Below, one piece after another: positions 1 through 9,926 of a stretch of DNA of 64,000 bases. Numbering within the stretch: position 1 is the stretch's first letter; every line of letters starts with the position of its first letter. The notes under the pieces are model-generated. The model worked only from the letters and a program-made list of their open reading frames with translations, was not told the DNA's origin and did no database searches. Location of the stretch: NCBI RefSeq assembly GCF_024868665.1, contig NC_079895.1, positions 7,137,069 to 7,201,068 of the forward strand. The letters are read 5' to 3'. The translations under genes and the position numbers were made by a program. The DNA comes from Triplophysa rosa. Its lineage: Eukaryota > Chordata > Actinopteri > Cypriniformes > Nemacheilidae.

Positions 1-501
1 GCAGACCCATAGCTTCATTTATTTCTCTTTACAGGAACAGGAAATGACCATGATTATAAATCAGAGTCAGCATTTCACACGGGGGTGTTCTTAGGTTGTA
101 GGGAGGGATGGTAGATTCTCTAGCTGCACATTAATTGTCTAAAAGAAAATTAAACTGTACTTAATGAAGAACAGACTTAACTCAAATGAAAGGAGGCTGT
201 TTCTTTGATGGAAGTATTATTTAGATTTGTTTAACACCTGAATGAAAAGGTTTATAGCTTAAAGTTCCTCCCATTTAGAATTGTTTAAAAACTTTACGAA
301 AAAATTTATGACAGAAAATGAACAAGAAATAGTTACAATTTTACACTATTTTTAGGCATTTTAAAGCTGCAATTCATACATTTGTTGGTTAAAAATAAAG
401 GTTTAAACAAAAGAAAAAAAGAAAAACAGTTATTGCGCAAGAACATAAAAAACAGTGTAAGCTTATTATAATAATTCATACCGGTAACTTATAAGAAGAA
501 A
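1..501. other. AT-rich stretch with no recognised gene
   Basis: Low-complexity AT-rich DNA with poly-A/T runs. I see no open frame of note, no splice-bounded exon and no repeat family that I recognise. Confidence 0.6.
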
Positions 502-693
502 TCATCATCTTGGAATTATAAGGTTCTATCTGCACTTCAAGCAGTTTTGAGATATTGAGCTTTTTGAAGTTTTTGCATTCCATTTGACAATTTGCATGAA
601 GTACAATGTAAATAAGCTGTTACAGAATATGAATATGTGAATAACTAAATTTTGAAAAATGTCAGACAGAACCTTATAATTCCAATGTGATGA
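502..693. repeat. Small fold-back repeat
   Basis: The left arm near 502-532 and the right arm near 663-693 are inverted copies of about 30 bp. Both contain GGAATTATAAGGTTCT in the left-arm orientation, flanked by TCATCA on the outside. The spacer is about 130 bp and AT-rich. Two inverted arms around a non-coding spacer fit a short non-autonomous DNA element. No clear target duplication was found, so the superfamily is left open. Confidence 0.5.
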
Positions 694-1032
694 ATTATCA
701 GTTTGACATCATTTGAGTTCAACAAATGTAAAGAAAGCAAATTTTAAGTGAAACAATGTAAACTGCAATTTTATGTTTCAAACAGAGATGCCGATAGAGA
801 GGCAAAAGAAAGATATCAGTTTAACTAAAGTACCACTACAAAAAAATATGTCAACAAAATACTTTTTTAAATTTTTTTAATGAATGTTCAAAATCCATAT
901 TCATTTTATGAATAAATTGTATGCTGAAAATAAAATTTGTAATAAAACAAGTTTTAATAAAGTGTTTTATACATAATATGCACTATAGTACATTTAGCTT
1001 GTTCTACATTTTCCGTGTTTAAAAATTCTTTA
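694..1032. other. AT-rich stretch, nothing recognised
   Basis: AT-rich, with several ATTAAA/AATAAA-like strings that are expected by chance at this composition. No gene or repeat is supported. Confidence 0.5.
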
Positions 1033-2159
1033 TTCAGAGGGGATATTTCAGAGGCAAAACAAAATTTCCCCATGTTTTACTCACCCTCAAGGCATCCTGG
1101 CTGAATATGACTTTCTTCTTGAAGAATAATGCAGTCGGAGTTATAATACCACGCATCATTTTACTTCCAAGTGGTAGAATGTGAGTGAATGGGGGGCAAT
1201 TTTCGGAAGCTCCAAAAAGTGCATCCATCGATCAAAGAACGCCTCGATGGGCTATGACAACTGCACCACCACGGTAGTAATGTGCCATGACGGTGGTGAA
1301 CTGCCACCGGCAGTAGTGCATGTCACTGTGACAAATATAAGTGTAGTAAAAATGACAGTTGCAATAAGGATTGCTATTTGTAGCATTTCAGTTGTGGATG
1401 GTTTTATTTACAAGATTTGACATTAACACAGAAATTAATAGCATACGTTTCCGTTGGTGCGTTCGAGCACGGCAAAACCCAGGTTATTCTGCGGGTTCTG
1501 CAATGGATCTTGTTGTGAAATAAACAGATACATACATGTGTCGGAGCGTGCGCAGGTTTTGCCGTGGTTGTGGAGAGACATCTATTCATTTGCGCTCTGA
1601 GCACATCTTCTGAACGCGCATTTAGTGCATCTGTACACATCTTAATCTGGACAATGTCAACATGTTAGTTTACCCATCAACGAGTAGAAACTTCATTTGT
1701 TTTTCCGGCAAATGAAGGTGACCAAAGCTCCCGCACAGCGGAGACGGCATCCTGTTGGATCAAAATGATAAATGCCACGTTCGTCACCGGAACTTACCTG
1801 CGTCATTTGCAGGGAAAACAAGCCTCAGGTTCACGTGAAGCGGGGGGATAACAGAAGATAGACATTAACGTTAATAGCACTGTCAATATGGATGTTTCTC
1901 TTAAATAAACGCATCGATTCGCTTCAGGAGACTTTTGTTAAGACCACGGAGTCACGTCGAGCAGTTCTTTGATCGATGGATGCACTTTTTGGAGCTTCAA
2001 AAAATTTCCCTCCATTCTACCGCTTGGAAGAAAAATGATACGTGGTATTATAGCTCCGACTGCATTATTCTTCAAGAAGAAAGTCATATTCAGTCAGGAT
2101 GCCTTGAGGGTGAGCAAAACATGGGGAAATTTTGTTTTACCTCTGAAATATCCCTTTAA
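1033..2159. mobile_element. Inverted-repeat DNA transposon with TTAA end (copy A)
   Basis: A non-autonomous element of about 1.13 kb bounded by long inverted arms. The right arm (about 1940-2159) ends CTCTGAAATATCCCTTTAA. The left arm (about 1033-1245) reads GGGATATTTCAGAGGC and is its inverse over about 200 bp. The interior does not encode a recognisable transposase. The right end carries TTAA; the left TTAA has decayed. TTAA target sites with termini beginning AAAGG are known for the T2/Kolobok-type families, so membership there is an inference. A second, disrupted copy of the same family lies at 46073-48731 and shares interior sequence (1700-1960 here matches 47780-47960). Confidence 0.75.
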
Positions 2160-2702
2160 ACCACCTTAAGTTTGCTTATGTGGTCAGACTGGTCCTGTTG
2201 ACTGGTTTTATTGGCCAGACAGGTAGACCCACTAGATCAGTTCAAACCAACATATTTTTCCAGCAGCAATAAATACGTACATTTACCTAAAGTGTATAAA
2301 CTGCTTTTTGTAACTGCTTAACTACATGCAAGCAAGGCCTACAGTGGCTATCTGAATGACGAGTATCAGATGCATTATGCTTGGCACAGTCCGACTTCAT
2401 CTCAGCCTCCAATTTATACCCTCCCTGTTCAGAGGCCAACCTGCACCCAGCCCGAGTCGTGCTCATTTTCCAGTAAACGCCTGCAGACTACCAGGATTGA
2501 CCAGTTGCCAACTTTCTGCCATCAGCCTCCATGAAAGGACAGCCATAAAGACGTCTCTGTTCTTGAGGAGCTGAGAGAAAACAGACGCGGTACACACAAA
2601 ACACCAAAACCTAGCCTTCTTTTGGGGAGGGGTGGATGGCTGGAGCAAGTGCTCAGAATTAAACGAAATTGGTGGTGGAGATGTGTTATCTCTGTGGACA
2701 TC
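2160..2702. other. Stretch with no supported gene
   Basis: Mostly unique-looking. Positions 2180-2250 hold a short run of GGTCAGACTGG/GGCCAGAC type words like those at 21640-21700 and 39310-39410, possibly worn pieces of one dispersed repeat. Confidence 0.4.
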
Positions 2703-2972
2703 TTAAAGTGATAGTTCACCCAAAAATGATAGTTTCACCCATCATTTACTCACCTTCTTGTCATTTTAAACCTTTATGACTTTCTTTCTTCCGCATAACT
2801 CAAAGTTGGTAACTGAACAGCACTGGACCCCATTCACTTCTATTGTATGGACACAAAACCAATGCAAGTGAATGGGGTGCAGTCAACAACACTTTTCAAA
2901 ATATAAAGTCCCTGAAATGACAAGAGGGTGAGTAAATGATGACAGATTTTTTTTGGTGAACTATCACTTTAA
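2703..2972. mobile_element. TTAA-flanked fold-back MITE (cyprinid family)
   Basis: Begins TTAAAGTGATAGTTCACC and ends GGTGAACTATCACTTTAA. The two halves are inverted around about 2840 (for example GTATGGACACAAAACCAATG in the middle). TTAA at 2703-2706 and 2969-2972 is the target duplication. The family resembles the fold-back short inverted-repeat elements described in zebrafish under the name Angel; I make that name match from memory. It encodes nothing. Confidence 0.88.
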
Positions 2973-3778
2973 AACCTGTTAAAGTTCAACGTTTTGCATT
3001 GTAGCTCTGGATTACAGGTGGAGAATCTTTGATACAAAGCGGACCAGTCACCGCAAAATTAATTTTCATTTTAATTCCCTGTAAGGCAAAGATTGAATTA
3101 TAATAAATATTTATGGTTTTTAACTCTATAATGGTACTACTATGGGAAAATAACTCAACACAATAAGAAACAACTCTTAAATACACATAAACACACATTA
3201 ACACTGTTTTGAGTACATTCCCACATTTCCCAATGTTTGCCAGACAGTCCAAAATGAGACAACATGTCAACACACAAGTAAATGAAGAAAACTGCCAAGG
3301 CCGTTTGAACCTTCGATAACAAACCATCATTTACAACTTTACCTGTCAGGAGATAAGAAAAAGTGGGCCCTACTGACAAGAATGATAACTAAAGTATCGC
3401 TGTCACGCCCTTTCTCTGACATGACGGTACATGAACGGTTAAAAGAGACCTTAGTCATACACAGAGCATGTCATGGTGCACTTACAGTGCTTCTCCTTAA
3501 TTGCTACCTGTCATTTTACCAGGTTTCCATCACTGCACCATGGGTGGTACCTGCCCACTGTAACACAATGAACGTCTCCATTTGCCACTTTCATGTGTCT
3601 TCCTCTATATTATAGGAAGAGTTACAGACAGCTCGGTTACACTGAGCTCAGGGAACAAACATTATGTGTTTGCTGTGTCAAAAGTACCTTTACTGCTGTC
3701 CTAAGTGTCTTAACTATTGTGTTGTGAGAAAATTGGGAATCTTTGTAAAAGACATGATGATGAGATTATATGAACTTG
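2973..3778. other. Unique-looking non-coding stretch
   Basis: No repeat boundary or exon is supported. The open frames at 2986-3379 lack splice signals or protein-like composition and look like chance frames. Confidence 0.45.
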
Positions 3779-4582
3779 ATATAGGGCAGGGGTCTTCGAC
3801 GTTTTTCGGGGCAAGGACCCCTTAGATGAGAGATGCATGGAGCATCTAACCTCTAGTGGAGGTAGAGGTTGTCTCTGGATGCGAAAGAAATTAGTTCAGA
3901 TTTGATGCATTTGATGCAAGTGTCATTCTTTTTTTTCTTCCGCTTCTCTGTGTGTTGCAGAACACACCGCTATTTTATAATTCTGTTGTATTTCTCGTGG
4001 ATCAGCATAGTTACACAAACATTTTTTTTTGAGCAACATGATGCAATGAGTCCGCGTTATTTTCGGGGCAACTTGTTTGACGTATATGGGATACTTTTGT
4101 GTCAATAAAAATGAAAGCAAACTTAAAAAAAACGAACAAAAATATACAATGAGAAAGAAAAAAAACACTTTGATAATGAAAACAATAAACTCAATTGCAA
4201 GAATGTGACATGATTTTCAAATAAACTGCTATTTTTCTTAACAATTTTCTAAGTTTAGTTTTTGCAAATAATAGTTTTAAAATCGCTGCTAGATTTTTCA
4301 TTTGCGCTTTCCGAGTTTTCGTTTACGCTTCTCAAGTTTTCGTTCGCCTTTCTGGCACAAATCTCATGTGTAGGCGGGACTTGTGGCCGCTTTACACTGA
4401 TTGGCTAGTGAGTTTTTGATTGATAGCTCCCTGACAAGGAAGTCGATACTGAAGACAGTACAGTGAAATGAATTTTAGAGAACAATCTCATGCTGTTATC
4501 TTTAATGTTTGTACTAAAAACTACTTTCTTATTTAGTTAGTATATTAGTAATTGGTATTTGAAGTATGTAAGTCATGCGCGG

Positions 4583-4990
4583 TGTGGATCCAAGCGTCTT
4601 CCTCATCATCGTCCTCCTCAACCTCAGGTAAATGAATGTGTAATAAAGAAAATCGCTAAAAGTTTTATTCCTGTACAGTAGCAATTCTGTCTTTACTTAG
4701 CTCGTTCATTGTGTGCTTTATATTTTTTTTCAGGTATTAATTTATGGACTATTAAGATTATTTTCTTAAAAAGGAACGAACAACTTGCATTATAACATCC
4801 AAAAAGACACGTTACAGATTATTGGGTTGTGAGAAATTAACGTGCTAAATGAAAACATTGCTGCATAGTTACTGTACAGAGATTAAAACTTTTAGCGATT
4901 TTATTATCTCGGTTACATAAATGTACCTGAGGGTGACTTGTGTCCAGCTGAGGAGGAGGATGATGGTGTCGATCTTGCATACAGTCTCCT
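4583..4990. repeat. Imperfect inverted repeat inside the hAT element
   Basis: The left arm contains AAAATCGCTAAAAGTTTTA (near 4650) and CTGTACAGTAGCAA (near 4672). The right arm contains the inverse (TAAAACTTTTAGCGATTTTA near 4886, TAGTTACTGTACAG near 4866). Each outer arm carries a GAGGAGGAnGATGATG-type run, reading as Glu/Asp-rich codons when read from the outside of the repeat inwards on one strand. The similarity is partial (roughly 70% by eye). The structure may be a separate inserted fold-back or a head-to-head duplication. Confidence 0.5.
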
Positions 4991-5541
4991 TTTAAAGAAT
5001 TAAGTCTACTTATAAGTCAAGTAATGTATCTTTCTTTTTAAACTCGTGGTGAATGTACAGTATTATATGCCTTTCCTTACATTCACAGAAAGTATTCAAT
5101 AGTATTCAGTATTCAAATGACATATATGTTTTTTAAACGCTACAACACAACAAATTCATAAGATGACACAATTAGAGGCCTTTAGAATGTTTTATTCATT
5201 TAGTCTGCCTCTTGCAAACAACAATTTCATTATGTATTTACAAACCTACATAAAACAGGTTAAAGAAAAGCAGAAGAGAGACTTCTTAAAATATAAACAA
5301 ACATTTAAAGATAGAAACAATACATTAAATGCCACCACGATTATAATCTATAAATTATAAATATGAACTGGAAGCATAACACTTTATTGTATATCTCCTC
5401 AAAATCACTAGGCATCTCGTTTTCCTGATATCATTGTAATTATAAATTATAGACTGTTGTTCTGACGGCCTCTAAACCCACGTAAAGTTGCATGTGAATA
5501 TGACTATCCTATATTTACTCGACGTTGGCTTGTTGTTACAG

Positions 5542-6212
5542 GTATGTAACCAGCTCTCATCCTTTCTCACCCAGAACAACCTCCTGGACACCAACCAGTC
5601 TGGTTTCAAGAGCGGTCATACCACTGAGACTGCGCTGCTCTCAGTCATTGAAGCCCCTGAGACTGGCAAGAGCCGCCTCTAACTCATCTGTACTTATCCT
5701 ACTGGATCTGTCTGCTGCCTTTGACACGGTTAACCACCACATACTCCTGTCGACCCTCAAGGCTATGGGTGTCTCTGGAGTGGTGCTACAATGGTTCAGG
5801 TCTTACCTCACAGGTAGGTCATTTAGAGTATCCTGGAGAGGAGAGGTCTCGGAGTCCCAACATCTCGACACAGGGGTGCCTCAGGGCTCCGTGCTTGGTC
5901 CGTTGCTATTTTCTATATACACGACATCCCTAGGCTCTCTCATTCGGAAACATGGATTTTCCTATCACTGCTATGCGGATGATACACAACTCCACCTGTC
6001 ATTTCAGCCTGATGATCAGACTGTTTCAGCACGCATTTCAGCATGCCTAGCCGACATCTCACTCTGGATGAACGACCATCACCTGCATCTGAACCTTGCT
6101 AAAACAGAACTGCTTGTAATCCCGGCCAACACAAAGAGTCATCACAACTTCTCCATTCAACTGGGCTCATCAACCATCACATCTTCCAGAACGGCCAGAA
6201 ACCTGGGAGTAT
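5542..6212 (+). pseudogene. L2/CR1-type LINE reverse-transcriptase fragment
   Basis: The translation carries the ordered RT motifs of L2/CR1-clade LINEs: [18 protein letters not shown], then [17 protein letters not shown] (motif with the first catalytic Asp), [16 protein letters not shown], and [11 protein letters not shown] (the catalytic YADD box near 5974), followed by the [12 protein letters not shown] segment. The frame changes once: an extra C in the run at 5654-5657 separates the first part from the rest. The copy stops abruptly after the ARNLGV segment near 6212. It therefore has neither the 5' end nor the C-terminus and 3' tail, which is unusual because LINE copies normally keep the 3' end. 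It sits inside the hAT-like element and is inactive. A related, longer copy lies at 61121-64000 on the other strand. Confidence 0.92.
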
Positions 6213-6365
6213 TACAACAACATTGGTTGTAATATTTATGTACCCATGCTTTACATTTTTAACAAAAAGTTGCCTATGAGTAAACGGTAATTAGCGGACC
6301 CCTTGCAGTTCCACCACGGACCCCTATGGGCCGCGGACCCCTGGTTGAAGACCCCTGTTCTAGGG

Positions 6366-6761
6366 TAACTTGACTAAAGTTGTACTGAAAGCATCTGAGG
6401 CATGCTGTCCATTAGCACAGAATATAAAGTTATTTTGTTGGCATTCGCGTAAATTATTCAGTAAAAATAATATTTAATTATTGAAGTTGTTTATATCGTC
6501 CTTTTAAGGTGGGAGTACTAAAAATAAAAAGTACACTGGTGGTACATTGTGCCTGTATTCCCTGCTGACTCGAGAGGGAATATCAGTATCTGGTCAGGTG
6601 CTCGGATTTAATAAATCACATTTAATTCCATAGAGACACAGAAACCGCATGCTGTCCAATTGCTACCTTTCTGTGCAGTATTCCTGAATACCCGAACATC
6701 GCATTACGAGTAAACTTTAACGGTAATATGCACAAAACATAAACAAAGTATGAGTTATCTG
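6366..6761. other. Non-coding stretch, nothing recognised
   Basis: AT-rich sequence between the hAT-like element and the SINE. No gene or repeat boundary is visible. Confidence 0.45.
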
Positions 6762-6968
6762 TAACATCTTTTCTTTTTTTTAAGTTATATTTTAGGGCTT
6801 TTTATGCCTTTAATCAGACAGTACAGTAGAGAATAGAAGTCATTGGGAGAAGACAGGGGAGCAGGATCGGCAAAGGACCGTCAAGAACAGGAATCGAACG
6901 TGCCATGAACGCACTGACGCTATGTGTCAGTGCACAAACCACAAGGCTATCTGTGCAAACTAACATCT
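6762..6968 (-). mobile_element. tRNA-derived SINE with 8-bp target duplication
   Basis: The SINE body is 6770-6960 on the minus strand. Read that way it opens with an A-box-like TAGCCTTGTGGTTTGTGC and a B box GTTCGATTCC (complement at 6890-6899). It continues through CTTTGCCGATCC into a tail containing TGATTAAAGGCATAAAAAGCC and an A-rich end (the T run near 6772-6780 on the plus strand). TAACATCT at 6762-6769 and 6961-6968 is the target duplication made by LINE-driven insertion. The family matches a tRNA-headed SINE common in cyprinid genomes; I do not assign a formal name. Confidence 0.85.
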
Positions 6969-7229
6969 CATTTTCAATCGCAATAAAGCGATTTAAGCAT
7001 GCTTACCAAAGCATGGAATGACAAGCGAGTTGGACTTCTGTTTGGACACAGGCTTAAAAAAATCTCACATTAACACGGCAACGTCAGACTGTTTTCCAAA
7101 ATGAAAAATACTAGTTATCCAGATAGGATGTGCTTTTCTTATTCTGCTGTCACTGGGTTTCTGGAAATGTAAAGATAAATTTTGGAGCATAATTGCTTTG
7201 TTTACATGCTGACATACACTTAAACTTAA
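6969..7229. other. Short non-coding stretch
   Basis: Nothing recognised between the SINE and the next MITE. Confidence 0.4.
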
Positions 7230-7475
7230 TTAAAGGATAGTTCACCCATAAAATAAAATTCTGTCATCATTTACTCAGCCCCTTGTCATTTCAAACCTGT
7301 ATGACTTTCTTCTGCAAAACACAAAAGAAGATATTTTGAAGAATGTTGGTAACCGAACAATGGCGGTACCCATTCACTTCAATTGTATGGAAACAAACCA
7401 ATGCAAGTCAACAGGTACGGGTACTGTTGTGGTTCGGTTACCAACATTCTTCAAAATATCTTCTTTTGCAGCGAG
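7230..7475. mobile_element. TTAA fold-back MITE, right end missing
   Basis: Begins TTAAAGGATAGTTCACCC. The left arm runs through AAAAGAAGATATTTTGAAG and AATGTTGGTAACCGAAC. The right arm returns GTTCGGTTACCAACATTC and CTTCAAAATATCTTCTTTT. It then stops at about 7475, so the terminal 60-70 bp and the right TTAA are missing. This is the same family as 2703-2972 and 26392-26707. Confidence 0.85.
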
Positions 7476-8677
7476 ACAACAAGACAGCAGCTCTTAGGTT
7501 TCTGACACAATCCACACCTCCATTTTATAACAAAGTCCATGTCCACCCAAAAATGATACTTTCTCTTAATATTCTGTTCAACATAATTAGGTGAATTGGG
7601 AACAGGCACTGTAGAGGACAGCTGAATCAAGGTTTTGATGAATTAGGGGGCCTCTGTCAAGGCTGAGTCCAATAAATCAAAGGAACCAGAGAAGGCAGGA
7701 GTTCACTTTCTCTATCTGTTATAGCTCGTGTGATAAATCGTTCTTCTGTCACTGGGTGCACAGTATGTATTGCTATCAAATCTGTACATATACATGCAAA
7801 TGAACAGTGACTACCTTACATAAAGCAGAAACACAATATGAGCAGGAAAAAGTTCGGTCCAGTTCCCTGTTACATGTCTTGTAATTTGGTCAGTGATATG
7901 TCTACTTGGTCCAAAAACGTCTTTGGTTCGCTAAATTAGTCAACAAACATTTAACTCTAAAAGAGAATTATGGTGAGACAGTTTAACTCAATTTTCTTAA
8001 AAATGTTGGTCTTTGTATACATTGCACCAAAGTTCTCTTTGAACCTGTTTCATATTTTATAAGTGGTAACTCACCTCAATCCAGACTACATATATTTATA
8101 TATTTAGACCTGTCCAGCTGTGATCACTCACAATTGATACCAGATGGAAACGGGTCTGTGCTCCAAAAAATGCCAGAATCGAAGAAGCTGTTAAATCACA
8201 CATCACCATTCTGTCAGCTCTGTACTAAACAGCCCTTTTCATTCACATTTCCCTTGTTTTCATCTGTTTGTGATATGAAACTGCTAAAATCATTGCAGTT
8301 TGTTTCTCACTATTCGCTTTCAAGCTGTCCAATGGTCTCCCAGAAAGAAGACAAGCTGTGCTGGACTGTAACCCGACCATGGCGAATAATAAATCTGTGC
8401 AATTGTATTAGATGACAACTCTATTCAGATATGAAAAGAATAGATGATGATGCTAACACACTTACCCGTGCATTGGGTGGAGAGGGTGTGGCTCATAGTG
8501 GTACCTTCCCTCATGATGGCGCATGTCGATGGGAATTGGGGTGTGGAAGGTGGAGAACAAATGTGGAGCTGTGGGGTCAAGCCAAAAGAACATCATTTCA
8601 GAAATCTAATATCAACAAATCATATTACAACAAAGGCATGAAGCCTAACGGTATTTTTAGAATTTGAACAACAATAT
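7476..8677. other. Unique-looking non-coding stretch
   Basis: About 1.2 kb without a recognised repeat. The open frames at 8134-8667 show no protein-family motif and no splice-bounded structure. Confidence 0.45.
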
Positions 8678-9926
8678 CAAGTAAGCAGAGGTGGGTAGAG
8701 TAGCCAAAATCTTTACTCAAGTAAAAGTACAAGTAACTAGAGAAATTGTTACTCAAGTAAAAGTCACTATTTTAAAATTTACTTGAGTAAAAGTAAATAA
8801 GTATGCAATGAAAAAACTACTCCAGTAGCTAGTTACTTAGTTACTTTTTATCTGATTATATAGGCCTACTACATAAAATTAATATTAACGCCAATAATTA
8901 TCATAAGCAGATATCTTTGCAATATACTAGAGAGACTAAAGAATAGACAAACACAGAAGAGACAAGCATTTCTGTAAATTTCATCTAGTCCTGATGTCAA
9001 TGTAGTTTACACAACTTAATTAGAATAATAGACCATGTCAAACTAAAGCATGAACTAAACTCAGAGCATTTCCTAAGATGATCTAGAACATCTGCAGTGC
9101 TCTCTTAAATGAAATACACATTTTTGAACAAAGCTCATGTTTTCTCGTGATGTGTCACGTGTGTGTTGTGAAACGCTCTTACTTGTAAACAAACAGTAAA
9201 CAGTGAACCACACGCCCATCAACAAGTTTTCTTCCTTCTGTTCTTCAAATGTATATTTCTGCAAGCCCACGTCTCTGTGTCTGACAGGTAACGCGCATGT
9301 TGCGGTGTCTGACAGGTAACGCGCATGTTGCGGTGTCTGACAGGTAACGCGCATGTTGCGGTGTCTGACGAACAGGTCGCGCGGGTACGCGCATATGGCG
9401 GGCATTTATCATTGCTGGCAAACAATATGACACATTTGCAGTTTTGATTGTATAGATATAGATTAATATCCACTTCATCCAACGCTCTTTGTGTTCTGCG
9501 TGTTCTTAAGTTTCGCGCTACGAGGAGTGAGTAATCCGTCTTCAGATGATTCAGATCGTGCTGCGAATCATTTGAACTGATTCATTAGCCTATTCAAATG
9601 GTTTTGCCCATTGTTCAATTAATGCTTTCAAAAGAATCGACTCAAAAGAATCGATCACTCGGGAATGCCCGTAAAAAGAGACGACAACCTTGAAATAAAC
9701 AACGCGTTTTAAAAAGCATATTTTAAAATGAAGGAACGAAGGAACGTCACGCAATGTAAGTTATGTAACGAAGTAAAAGTACAGATTTTCTATTAGAAAT
9801 TTACTCAAGTAAGAGTAAAAGTACACACTTTTAATTTTACTTAAAAAGTACATATTTTCCAAAATGTTACTCAAGTAAATGTAACGAAGTAAATGTAGCG
9901 CGTTACTACCCACCTCTGCAAGTAAG
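8678..9926. mobile_element. hAT DNA transposon, 1,233 bp, exact 8-bp target duplication
   Basis: The element is 8686-9918. It starts CAGAGGTGGGTAGAGTAGCC and ends GTTACTACCCACCTCTG. Subterminal sequence on both sides is rich in ACTCAAGTAAAAGTA-type words in inverted arrangement. CAAGTAAG flanks it exactly on both sides (8678-8685 and 9919-9926), the 8-bp duplication characteristic of hAT transposition. It has no transposase and is non-autonomous. Its interior holds a 28-bp minisatellite (9278-9369). Confidence 0.93.
9278..9369. repeat. 28-bp minisatellite inside the hAT element
   Basis: Three identical 28-bp units at 9278-9305, 9306-9333 and 9334-9361, each TGTCTGACAG followed by GTAACGCGCATGTTGCGG, then a partial fourth unit (TGTCTGAC, 9362-9369). 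Each unit contains ACGCGCAT and is CpG-bearing. The perfect identity of the units in an otherwise worn element points to recent expansion. Minus-strand frames across it give a repetitive peptide that is an artefact of the repeat. Confidence 0.92.

Larger units (their letters stand above)
3779..6365. mobile_element. hAT-like DNA transposon, 2.57 kb, with target duplications
   Basis: The element proper is 3787-6357. It starts CAGGGGTCTTCGAC and ends GTTGAAGACCCCTG, so its termini are inverted repeats of the CAGGGGTC type typical of hAT elements. The flanking 8-mers are ATATAGGG (3779-3786) and TTCTAGGG (6358-6365), matching at 6 of 8 positions, which fits an aged 8-bp hAT duplication. The interior has no intact transposase. 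It contains an imperfect inverted repeat (4583-4990) and an L2-type reverse-transcriptase fragment (5542-6212). Confidence 0.8.

Noticed and set aside
6880..6960. Possible tRNA gene on the minus strand.
   Set aside because: Part of a complete SINE with tail and target duplications, not a free-standing tRNA gene.
9278..9369. CRISPR-like direct repeats.
   Set aside because: The units are contiguous with no unique spacers, and the context is a vertebrate transposon.
9073..9482. Repetitive peptide frames on the minus strand with repeated YLSDTATCALPVRH-like units.
   Set aside because: Translation of the 28-bp minisatellite in a hAT element. The same unit is read in all three frames because 28 is not a multiple of 3.
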